Assembly (NCBI GenBank): GCA_023375785.1
Contig: SZWC01001193.1
Coordinates: forward strand, 44,182 to 64,364
Direction of reading: 5' to 3'
DNA length: 20,183 nt
From: Penium margaritaceum
Taxonomy: Eukaryota; Streptophyta; Zygnematophyceae; Desmidiales; Peniaceae
The notes below the pieces were generated by a model, which saw only the letters and a list, made by a program, of their open reading frames with translations, was not told the DNA's origin and ran no database searches. Of this stretch, positions 9,181 through 17,842 are shown piece by piece (the stretch's first letter is position 1; each line of letters begins with the position of its first letter). A program made the position numbers and the translations under genes.

Positions 9181-9187
9181 TTTTTTG
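9176..9187. repeat. Target-site duplication of the poly(A) retroposon, left copy
   Basis: ACCACTTTTTTG here and ACCACATTTTTG at 9559-9570 match at 11 of 12 bases and bracket a segment that ends in a pure A run, as target-primed reverse transcription produces. Confidence 0.6.
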
Positions 9188-9558
9188 AAACTTCACCAAT
9201 GCCTGGGAGGGTAAGGCAGACCCCTGATGGGGGGCGTGTTTTGAAGGGGGCGAGGGCTGTTTTTACCTGAGCACAGGACTACCTCTCTGTTGGAGGTGTT
9301 CTCCCATTGACTTTGGATTCACGGCAAATGGTTCGCGTAGTAACGGAAGGAGAACGGCAGGAGCCTAATGACGGCGGTATGGTAAACACGTCTTTGGATG
9401 GAGCTGTATTTCCAGACCTAGCCGATGCCCAATCTGAAGGGAGTGAAACGGACCGACGGTTGCCATTGTAGCAGTTCCCGGAAGGGGGCCCATTGGGAGA
9501 TATTTTCAGTCCGGACCATCAATATGTAATTATCAAAAAAAAAAAAAAAAAAAAAAAA
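9188..9558 (+). mobile_element. Poly(A)-tailed retroposon (5'-truncated LINE or SINE)
   Basis: A 371-base segment changes abruptly from the C/T-rich context to G-richer sequence and ends in about 25 A residues (9535-9559). It is flanked by a 12-bp near-perfect duplication. One frame stays fairly open (from the 9190s, with stops at 9268-9270 and near 9469) and reads TLDSRQMVRVVTEGERQEPN, which could be the tail of a LINE open reading frame. I see no convincing RNA polymerase III A and B boxes, so a truncated LINE is favoured over a SINE. Confidence 0.6.
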
Positions 9559-9570
9559 ACCACATTTTTG

Positions 9571-10343
9571 CAGATTCCGCCTGCCTGCCTCTCTTCCTTA
9601 CCACGCGCGACATCCTCTATGACCAAGTGGCATGGTCACGTCTCCGTGGGTGCCTCTGTCTTCCGCAGCGCCTTCTCCATCTTATCCTCCCCAGCCGCCA
9701 TAACTGTCCCTGCCTACTCCATGTGCTCCTGCCACATTAGCCTCATTGTCTGTAATCTTCTCTTCCTCTACTCTATACCAGCTTCTTGAGCCTCCCTCTC
9801 ATGCCGGCTCTTCTTTTTCTCAGCAGCAGCAGAACTCTGTCTACCGTTGGGTCATCGGACACCACCAGTCTTCCTGCTCGTCGCACTTGAGCCAAATGGG
9901 GAATAAGCCGTCTCTCTCCCGATATCAGAAAACCTTCCTACTGCATCAGCCTTTTCTCACGCCTCATCTGCTCCCCCTAAATCTGCCGCCTTTCCATTCA
10001 TCAGCCTCAACTCTGAAATTCTCCTCCTCCACCGCACATCTACCTCATCATCCATTTCTGCGTCCTTCCTCCTTGCTTCATCATCCTCCTCAGCATCATC
10101 CTCCTTCTGCCCTAATCAGCCACATTTGCGTTAGTATCGCCACACTCAGCTGTCTCACTATTTCTCATCACCATCCTCTTGATCATCTTCTCCATCAGCA
10201 ATCATCATCCGCAGGGCATGCGGTTCCATTATTGCGCCTGCTTGCTTCATCAATCCGCCATCATCCTCTGCTCGGCACTAGGATCCACTCAGTCGCATCG
10301 CTGTTCGCGCGACGACTTGTGCCCACGCCAGTGTTGACCTGTG
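9571..10343 (+). other. Internal region of the LTR element, no supported gene
   Basis: C/T-rich sequence translating to Ser/Pro/His/Leu-rich peptides. A 226-codon frame (9746-10426) exists but has no domain and runs across the presumed hAT-2 boundary near 10350, so it is not a natural gene. Bases 10262-10338 match the duplicated segment at 14616-14690 (shared GGATCC and CGACGACTTGTGCCCAC-like core). Confidence 0.5.
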
Positions 10344-10388
10344 TCCATCGGCCATCGATGGGCATCGATGTACATCGACACATCGATG
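10344..10388. repeat. ATCGAT-rich terminal block of hAT-2
   Basis: Five overlapping or adjacent copies of CATCG occur in 45 bases, several extended to the palindrome CATCGATG. They lie at the end downstream of the transposase gene, the same place as the CGACTT cluster of hAT-1. A role as transposase-binding subterminal motifs is inferred from that position. Confidence 0.45.
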
Positions 10389-10792
10389 GAGTCGTCACAG
10401 AGGACATCGCCGTGCCAACGCTGTGAAACCTCTCAAAACCACCAGAGTACACCTGGACCATAGGATTTTTTTTTTCACTAAGCATGTTTTGACTCAAGTC
10501 TGAAAACCAACACTTATGTTACACTGACATTTCATGGGAAGCTCATCATTGTTAAGAACTTCACCTATCACTTGTGCATTTTGCTGCCATGCTATCATAG
10601 TGGGTTTGAAAAGGTACACTTCACAATGAAATGTGATGGCAAGCATATCACTCTAGTGTTATTTGCACATAATCGGACACATGGAATGTAAGAGAATGAA
10701 AGAGCTTCAATGTAAGTCACATCATGTAAGAGCAGGGGAACAAGTTTTCTATGCCACAGTAACTTGGTCGAGAAACAGATGCATTGAAGCTA
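10389..10792 (-). other. 3' noncoding region of hAT-2
   Basis: AT-richer sequence with a ten-T run at 10466-10475. No frame is supported. It corresponds in position and character to 1979-2390 of hAT-1. Confidence 0.45.
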
Positions 10793-13687
10793 TCACTTCT
10801 TAGCAGCCTGCTTGCGCTGCTTTGCCTTGCTTGCTGCTGCTACGGAGGAGCGTTTCAGAGCTGCTGCTTTGGTTGCTGCAGCTGGTGATGCTGCTTTTTG
10901 AGCAGCAACACTTGTTGGGCCAACTCTGGATGCCGCTGTGGATGACCCCTTGCATGGTGGTGATGCTGCAGTCTCCAGCATTACATCATCTTCGCATGGT
11001 GTTTCTCCAGCAACACTGGCAGCAGCATCTGCCATCACATCCCCCTCCCCTTGCTCCTCTCCATCCTCACCCAGCCCACCGTCTGCCCCCTTACCCTGGT
11101 CCTTGTCGGCTTCCTCCCCATTCTCTTCTTCCCCATCCTTGTCTCCTTCCTCACCGGGCTTGTCCTCATTCCCCTTCCCCTGTCCCCTTGGTGCTGTGAT
11201 TGCTGCTGGCTTCTGCTGCTCACGCACATGAACAGGACAAGCATGTGGGAGTCCTGGCGTGTCTGTCATGACACGGATGGATGCCATGACTTCCACCACA
11301 TCTTCGTCTTCTGCTTCCAACTCATCTTCATCTTCTCCCTCCTCGTCATCGCTTCCCATCTCCTCCTCAGGCTCACTCAGCACTCCATCTTCTTCAACAA
11401 TATCCCCGTCATCTTCACTTGCCTCTGCTTCTGCGTCTGCCTCTGCTTCTGCTGCGCTGCTGTTGCAAGTCCCCCAGCTGCCTTTTGTCCACCGCGCCCA
11501 TAGTGCTTGCGCAGTCGCACGTTGCACCGCACCAACAGCTCCAGAGTCTCCACCTTCAACCTGTTGCGCTTGGCAGTATGAATTACCTCGTGTGTGGAAA
11601 AAACACGTTCGCACTCAGAGGATGAACATGGCTGGGAAAGCACCTTCAGCGCTAGGTCCCGCAGAACAGGTAAGTGGCACATGTAGTTCACGTGCCACTC
11701 CACAGGAGTCATGGTTCCACATTGTACCTTCGCCACTGCAGCAATGGCCTTCGCGTTCCTCCGGGGAGTAACCATCGGATCACTCACCACCATGGTTTGG
11801 GCTCTTTGGAAAGCCCCAATCTCCTTCATCACGTCATCCTGCTTGTCATCAGGAACCAACGCCTCCACCACAGCCTGCCAAGCATACAAGGTGTTGCTGT
11901 CTTTTGACAGGTCATTGCCAACATGCTCAGGGTGGAGACGGCGAGCAGCAACGTACAAAGGACATGACATGTCCTTGGACCAATGAGCCTCGAGCCTGCC
12001 AAGCACAAAATTCACGTGATTCTCCGCAATCCGCCGTGGCTTCCTTCCCTTTTTCACGGACATCGACTTCAGCTGCTCTGTGCAATCCAGGAGCCCCTCA
12101 TAAATCTCACCGGCACCACCACCAGGCTTGTCCGCCACCCTCAAAATGACTGTCAGTGGTAGCAGCAAATCTTTCAGCTGACGCACCTGCAGCCAGACGA
12201 CCTTACGTCTGATGATCCTCCTCACCTCCCGCAACCAAAAGCTAGTATCTCTGTGTGAGCCAATCTGCTTCCACACGTCCAGTCCAACAAATGTCTCCAG
12301 TTCATTCCGCAGCTCCAACAGTCTCTCCACCATGGAGAAGATTGAGGCAAAGTGTGTGTCACAACGGTTCTTCAGCACTTTGCCGCCTGTCTTCTCCTTC
12401 AGCCAAGTGCGCGGCATGGCGTTGTTCCTGAAAAAAAGCCACAACCTTTCCACACCGTCCAATCACACCTGCTCCCCATGCAGATTTCTCCACGTCCTTC
12501 ATGACGAGATTGATGTTGTGAGCACAGCACCCTTGGAAAAACAGTCGCGGGTACTTCAACCTCAGATCTGAAAAAGCCTTTTTGTTCACTGATGCATTGT
12601 TGCATATTACAGAGACCACCTTGTCCTCCCCCACAATGTCAATAGCTGCCTCAATCATTGATGCAATGTGGTCTGCATCCCTGGTCAATCCACTGGCATC
12701 ACGGGAGAAAATATGCATAGACCCCAAGGCGTTCACCGCCATAGCGTTGTAGATTGGCCTGACCTGTTGGTCAGACCACTCATCAACAGCTAAACTGCAG
12801 CCACACGTGCTCCATCCTTGCTTCAGAGGAGCATCCAATTCCTCCAGTTCCTTGTCAAGTTTTGGGAGAAGATCCCCCACCACAGTGGACCATGCTGGAA
12901 GCCTGAATGCAGCTGTCATTTTCTTGGCACTCTTCACAACCTCAAGCAACACCGCCTCCCGACAGAAAGATATGGACAGGGCAGAAATAACCATGAACTT
13001 CACAATGTCCAGCTGGCAATGCTCATTGTTCGACCAGTCTGCGTGCTCTACCATTGTAGATTGCCGGAAGGAGGCTGCTCGGTTGATGTCAAAGAGGGGA
13101 ACCTCACCCTCCAGTTTGGTTGAAGCCGGCTGCCACTGCCGCTTCTCCCCGGCTTCCTCCTCGTCGCTATCCAGCACCAGGGTCACGCCAGCAAGTGCAG
13201 CCTTGGCCTCCTGCTACTTCTTCTCTCAAAGTTTCAGCCACTGAACTGGCTTTTCCTTCGTGCCCCATTCCTGTCCCTCTCCCTTGTAGAGGCTGACGAT
13301 GTGCGGCTGCCATCCAGCAGGAGGAGGGGGGTACCGCTCCAAGCCAAGAACGTCGCGACAGAGCGCTGGCGGGTGAGGGCACTTGGCCACGTTAGGGTTG
13401 TTGCAGGCAAAGTGACCGCGGATGCGGTCACTCATCCCGCCGGTCCTCTTGGCACACAATCCGCACACAAATCCTGGATTCTTTGCGTCTGTGGGGCATG
13501 GCTGGCAGTGCTTTGAGAGCTCTTTGGTGAGGAAGTCACCACTGAGTGGCTTTTATTTTGGTGGATTCCACCGGGCAGCGTCAAACGGGCTGGAGACAGC
13601 TAAAACAGGCAGGGGAGACCCTGATCCTGCTGTACAGGCTTCGTTGGTGGAGCTCCCCGCCTGCGAGTTACCGGCCTGCGCAGCCAT
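10793..13687 (-). pseudogene. hAT-family transposase, inactivated (BED finger, DUF659, dimerisation domain)
   Basis: Start chosen at the ATG at 13687-13685 (MAAQAG), just after a hairpin. A BED-type zinc finger follows with CGLC at 13465-13454, GHFAC near 13417-13403 and KCPHPP near 13384. The core has VDEWSD (first Asp, 12784-12782), VICNNAS, GCCAHNINLVMKD, SSECERVFS (Glu codons at 11616-11614 and 11610-11608) and RNRLKVETLELLVRCNVRL. A long acidic tail ends in a Lys/Arg/Ala-rich stretch, stop at 10793. Breaks: in-frame stops at 13552-13550, 13228-13226 and 13216-13214; a +1 shift in the seven-A run at 12431-12437; and another frame change around 11460-11500. The second catalytic Asp is Asn (codon 12601-12599). 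More than half the core residues match hAT-1 by eye. The gene cannot make active transposase. Confidence 0.88.
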
Positions 13688-13695
13688 GGTGGCCA

Positions 13696-13733
13696 GTCTC
13701 AACAGTAAGCCAGAGATGGCTAACTGTTGAGAC
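13696..13733. repeat. 38-base hairpin upstream of the hAT-2 transposase start
   Basis: Arms of 17 bases (GTCTCAACAGTAAGCCA and its complement, one mismatch) are separated by a GAGA loop, with three further pairs beyond one mismatch outside. It ends 9 bases before the transposase ATG on the - strand, so it would sit in the mRNA leader. It could fold in RNA or be a remnant of a tiny palindromic insertion. Confidence 0.8.
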
Positions 13734-14287
13734 CGGCACTGAACAGGGCAGCGACGTGTGACTCTCGCCTTGAAAGTCTGAGTGTAACTCGGACTGTCGA
13801 GCAATCGGAACGGACGGCCGACCCGGCCCTTGGATCAACGGCCAGCAATTGCCAATCCGGCTGCTAATCCGATGGTCTAACCTTCATGCAACGTGGATGA
13901 AGATATGGTTCAACGATGTGGTACGAGGTCATGCATGTATGGTTCGAGGATGTGGTCCAAGATCCATGAATCGATTGAGCATTTGACAGGCTGGAATGTT
14001 GCTCGGCTGCTGTTGCAATGTTGCATATCTGTAATGCTGAGCATGTTGAAAAACAGAGGATATACAACTGGAAGGATACTCCCATTGGTTGAATGAAGCT
14101 GAGTCATGACACATGTCATGCACATATGGCACATGCATGGCCGGTGGCAAAAAGATCCAAAAAAAAATTTGTGTGCCGGAAGTCGATCCCAACCTCCGGT
14201 GGCTTTTGCGAGATTCGCGGTCCTTTGGTGCCTGAGATTTGGTGCGGTGACTCGGCAGGACCAAGGTGACCACGCCTGCACCATCAG
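13734..14287 (-). other. 5' noncoding region of hAT-2
   Basis: No supported gene. It includes a short diverged tandem repeat (ATGGTTCAACGATGTGGTAC near 13904 and ATGGTTCGAGGATGTGGTCC near 13939) and a nine-A run at about 14158. Frames on either strand (such as 13910-14425) show no domain. It presumably holds the transposase promoter. Confidence 0.45.
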
Positions 14288-14940
14288 CATTGATGCCCCA
14301 TCGATGGGGGGGTGCCTCCATCGAGCATTGAGGGCAACTATGGCCCACGCTGAAACTTCCGTAGCACACGCGGCTCGCCCCTGTGCCCAAAATCTGCTAT
14401 CATCTTTGGCACAAAGACTCCGCAATCATCAGCATCTGTGGCCAGCACAAGGATCTACACGCACCAGTTGCTAATCTAGCAGCAGTCCAGACCCAAGCCG
14501 GCAGCAGATTTCTCGTGGCGTGTTAGCTTTCGCCTTCCCCTTGCCGCATTCTACTCCCCTATAATTCAGCAGCACACATGGTTTCACCCCTGTCCGATTC
14601 ATCGTCATCATCACTATCCTCCGCTCAGGACAAGGATCCGTCCGGTCGCATTGCCAGTCTCGTGACGACCTGCGCCCACACCAAATCTTCCACAGCGCAC
14701 GTGGCCTGCCCCATCACCCAGAACTCTATCATCATCCGCCTCCTTCAGTGTCAACAATGCATCCGTTTCCGTCCTCATCACGAGCATCTTCCGTAGCTGA
14801 ATACAAGACACAAATCAGCACGCACCATTTGTTACTCCTGTAACAGCCTGCACCTATGCCAGCAGCAGATTCCTTGCGGTGCATCGGCTTCGGCCTCCCC
14901 GTTGCTGCATTCTACCTCTTTACCATCAGCAGCACATGCA
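14257..14940 (+). repeat. Diverged tandem duplication inside the LTR element, unit about 360 bp
   Basis: CACGCACCA occurs at 14458 and 14819, GCAGCAGATT at 14501 with its counterpart at 14862, and CAGCAGCACA at 14567 and 14927, all 360-361 bases apart, with intervening similarity. A third partial copy is at 10262-10338 on the other side of hAT-2, aligned to 14616 onward. The LTR element therefore had at least two and probably three tandem copies. The small frames inside (such as 14578-14796) have no domain. Confidence 0.65.
14288..14307. repeat. Candidate right-end inverted repeat of hAT-2
   Basis: On the opposite strand this reads CCATCGATGGGGCATCAATG, matching the left end at 10352-10370 with one gap and one mismatch. 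Part of the match is a self-palindrome (CCATCGATGG), which weakens its value as proof. Confidence 0.45.
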
Positions 14941-15030
14941 CTCTGCCTCTGCACACACATGGAAACCCTCTCCTCTGCCTGGGAATCTTGCCCAACCCTC
15001 ACAGCCAATGCACAAAACCTTCTTCACTAG

Positions 15031-15759
15031 ACAGACAGCATCATCAACGATGCCTGCAAGATCTACAACAACGAGTACAATGTGGCTGATTTCCTCCCTA
15101 GAAAATATGACCATCTTCACTGTCCATGTGACTGCCTCAGGAACTACACCAGAACACTCAACACCACATAGGAACCACTGAAACATCACCTTGAACCCGT
15201 CTACCTCTCCCTCGAAGAACCTGAAGACATAACAGAAAAGCGCTGGTACTATCTCCAATACCGTGGGTGGGCAAGACGGTCCTTCTACCTTCTCTCCTTC
15301 CACATCTCCGCATTCCCAACCAATCTGGACATTCCCCAACTGGTCCTTGGACGGAAAGATGAAGCAACTTCGAGTCACCAATGTCACAGCATGGGAGCCA
15401 ATCTTCTACAAGAAGCTGGACCCCTACGTCCTCTTTGGTTTCTCCATTGTTGGGCCTCTAATCCGGGGACACCTTTATTTTGGAGACAAATGTTCGAGGG
15501 AAGAATTCTCAGAAGAGGAAAATCAGTTTGATGCCAAACTGAAGCGAGGGCTTTGCTCTCTGGTGGATCCCATCCTTCATATGCTACTGATACCACATCC
15601 ATGAAACATCGTAGGAATGTGGAGAAAGCTGCTTCAGCACTGTGGAGGAGAACTCCATCGCCCATCATAAAGAACCGGGGATACTCTCTCCGCCACAATG
15701 GGCCAAACCTTCGACAAAGAGCAAATTCCCTGACAGACTCACGGGGGTTGTCAGAATAA
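15031..15759 (+). pseudogene. Decayed coding sequence next to the 3' LTR, unrecognised
   Basis: One frame reads IINDACKIYNNEYNVADF then YDHLHCPCDCLRNYTR, a stop at 15169-15171, then LEPVYLSLEEPEDITEKRW and YYLQYRGWARRSFYLLSFH. A shift to the neighbouring frame near 15360 gives VTAWEPIFYKKLDPYVLFGF and REEFSEEENQFDAKLKRGL (to 15604). The first frame resumes with KHRRNVEKAASALWRRTP. The mixed, charged composition looks like real protein broken by stops and shifts, unlike the low-complexity surroundings. No retroviral Pol motif is seen and I cannot name a family. It could be a captured host gene or an unfamiliar element protein. Confidence 0.35.
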
Positions 15760-16418
15760 GTGTATCCGCCAGGGTAAACCAAGAACCAGGTTTGACCGTT
15801 CCTGGAGGAGCACGCCTTCTCTCGGATATTCTGAGCATTCTCAATAAGGATTCAGCTCCGGCATGAACCACATCGATTGACCACTGACACGTACCATTGG
15901 CGACAGAAACTGATCAATGGCACGATACCAAGTGACCCCCTAATCAGCGGCCCCGCTGCAAGCACGTCCGGCTAGGGCACAAGAAGCCGTTGTTTATTAC
16001 TTGCTTCTGTTTGACTTTTGCTATAAGGAGGATGTTCATTCCCTCCTAATTCAACACAGAACAGCCAATTCCATCCTGTTCACCATTCTGCGGCTTCACC
16101 GCTGTGTCTCAGCCCTACTCGCTCATCGCTCATTCTTCCATCGTCAACCAATCTCAGTCCTTGCACCTCTTCACTCCGTAACTCTTGCTCCTCCACTCAT
16201 CCTGACTCTTCCATCAAACTCTTTACTTCCTACTTCAATCCTCTCTCACCGAACTTCAGTCTACCTCACCACCCTGTCTTGCCTTCACTGTAACCTACAA
16301 ATTCGCGCTCGCTGACTAACTCGCACTCTTTTGTCAGCTCTCCTCCTTACGTCTGCACACGTCACTGCTTCTTCTTGCTTCTGCCGTCACTGTTCATGCT
16401 TGCTCCATTCTTCTGACA
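15749..16418 (+). repeat. 3' long terminal repeat
   Basis: This is the second copy of the LTR, starting TGTCAGAATAAG and ending TTCTGACA, so its terminal inverted repeat is a perfect six bases (TGTCAG/CTGACA). It is preceded by ACGGGGGT (15741-15748), a weak purine tract where a polypurine tract would be expected. It carries the same TATA-like CTATAAGGA at 16021-16029. Confidence 0.95.
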
Positions 16419-16423
16419 CGTGC
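16419..16423. repeat. Target-site duplication, right copy (CGTGC)
   Basis: CGTGC directly follows the LTR end and continues into CACTACTCATC, the expected next bases of the interrupted satellite monomer. Confidence 0.9.
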
Positions 16424-17842
16424 CACTACTCATCAAAGGTCTTTGTACTTGCTAATTGATAACTAGTATTCCCAACGTATTGTTTCAGGGACTAGTATTC
16501 CCTCCCTAGTTGCCCGTGTGCCAGTTGCATATGGGCAACTTTCTTTGCCTACGCCTGCAAAGTAGGCATTTGCCACTGACCATCTGTAATTCGTATTATA
16601 TGTTGTGAGCGTTGACCCATCATAGTGAAATTCTCTGATAATGGTCAGTGAAAAATGCCTACTTTGGTTGGTCATTGCACATGGTAGCCATACAGTGCAA
16701 CAACTTACTGAAGATCTTTGTACTTGCTAATTGATAACTAGTCTTCACGAACCATTGTTCCCCCCTCTAACCATTTGCGACTTGTGTACTGATTTGTCAA
16801 TGTTAACCACACACGGTGAAATTCTTTGGCCATAGTCAGTGACATATGCATACTTTGGTTGGTCATTTTGCATGGTAGCCGTACTGTGCCAATATGTACT
16901 GGAGGTTTTTACACTTGCTAATAGATATCTAGTATTTCCCAAACCATTGTATCCCCCTCTGACCATATGTAACTTGTATTCGGAGTTGTCAACGTTACCC
17001 ACACATAGTGGAACCCTTTAATCATGGTCAGTGTCATATGCCTACTCTGGTTGTTCATTGTGCATGGTAGCCAAACCGTGTCACTACTTATTGAAGGTGT
17101 TTTTACTTTCTAGTTGATAAATAGTATTCCCATACCATTGTTTCCCCTCTGACCATATGTGTCTCGTGTTGTAAGTTGTCAAGTCTGACCACACACAGCG
17201 AAATTCTTTGGTCATGGTCAGTGACATATGCCTCCTTTGGTTGGTCATTGTGCATGGTAGTCACACCGTGCCACTACTTCTTGAAGGTCTTTGTACGTGC
17301 TAGACCATACCTAGTGTTTCCAAACCATTGCTTCCCCCCCTGACCTTTTGTGACTCGTGTTATGAGTTGTCCACGTTGACCACACAAAGTGAAGTTCTTT
17401 GGTCATGTTCAGTGATATATGCATCATCTGGTTGGTCATTGTGCATGGTAGCCACACCCTACCACTACTTATTGACGATCTTTGTACTTGCTAGGCGATA
17501 ACTAGTATTCTGAAACCATTGTTTCCCCCTCTGACAATTTGTGACTCGTGGTAGGAGTTTTCAACATTTACCACATATCGTGAAATCCTTTTGGTCATGT
17601 TCAGTGGCATATGGCTACTTTGGTTGATCATTGTGCATGGTAGCAACACTGTGGTAGTACTTACTCAAAAATCTTTGAACTTGCTCGTTAATAGCTAGTA
17701 TTCCCAAACCATTGTTTCACCCTCTGACCATTTGTGACTCGTGTTATGAATTGTCAACATTGACCACACATAGTGGAATTCTTTGGTCATGGTCAATGAC
17801 ATATGCCAACTTTGGTTGGTCAATTGGCAAGTGCTAGTTATC
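16424..17842 (+). repeat. 191-bp satellite, block 3 (about 7 monomers)
   Basis: ATGG anchors fall at 16681, 16872, 17064, 17254, 17445 and 17637, spaced 190-192. The first monomer after the LTR element is about 83 bases too long because of a local rearrangement (16480-16583). The last monomer is cut off at about 17825, and a short degenerate link (GTGCTAGTTATCAAC) joins it to the 11-bp array. Confidence 0.95.
16480..16583. repeat. Rearranged satellite monomer with an inverted fragment and a hairpin
   Basis: It holds a second copy of ACTAGTATTCCC (16490s) and a 33-base hairpin at 16508-16540 with 14-base arms (12 of 14 paired). Then CAAAGTAGGCATTTGCCACTGACCAT (two runs, 16558-16569 and 16570-16583) is the reverse complement of the satellite's ATGGTCAGTGACATATGCC and following bases. 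Normal forward satellite resumes at the shared CTGACCAT. Confidence 0.7.

Larger units (their letters stand above)
10352..14316 (-). mobile_element. hAT DNA transposon (hAT-2), nested in the LTR element
   Basis: The - strand carries a full-length but broken hAT transposase (10793-13687) with noncoding flanks. Candidate ends form an inverted repeat: CCATCGATGGGCATCGATG at 10352-10370 and, on the opposite strand, CCATCGATGGGGCATCAATG at 14307-14288. TCCATCGG (10344-10351) and TCCATCGA (14317-14324) would be an 8-bp target duplication with one mismatch, but the right copy is offset 9 bases from the inverted repeat, so the exact ends are uncertain. As in hAT-1, the end downstream of the transposase is crowded with a short motif, here CATCGA/TCGATG. 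Confidence 0.65.
7284..16418 (+). mobile_element. LTR retrotransposon (nonautonomous or decayed), with nested insertions
   Basis: Two direct repeats of 671 and 670 bases flank the element. Each starts TGTCAG and ends TGACA, a primer-binding site follows the first, and a 5-bp CGTGC duplication flanks the whole. Subtracting the nested hAT (about 4.0 kb) and retroposon (0.37 kb) leaves about 4.8 kb. I found no reverse transcriptase (no YxDD), integrase, RNase H or Gag zinc knuckle on either strand, so it resembles a large nonautonomous derivative, or one whose genes have been lost or have decayed. The interior is C/T-rich on the + strand. About 18% difference between LTRs in the first 185 bases indicates an old insertion. 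Confidence 0.9.

Noticed and set aside
9746-10426. 226-codon + strand frame
   Set aside because: Ser/Pro/His-rich with no domain, and it crosses the presumed boundary between the LTR element and hAT-2.
14150-14230. tRNA-like sequence (GGAAGTCGATCCCAACC)
   Set aside because: It resembles a T-arm loosely, but no cloverleaf with D-arm, anticodon arm and acceptor stem could be built.
14926-15387. 153-codon - strand frame rich in Val, Cys and Gly
   Set aside because: It lies opposite the protein-like + strand remnant and shows no recognisable domain; treated as a shadow.
7284-16418. Gag-Pol polyprotein expected for an autonomous LTR retrotransposon
   Set aside because: No YxDD reverse transcriptase box, protease DTG/DSG, integrase HHCC or CCHC knuckle was found on either strand.
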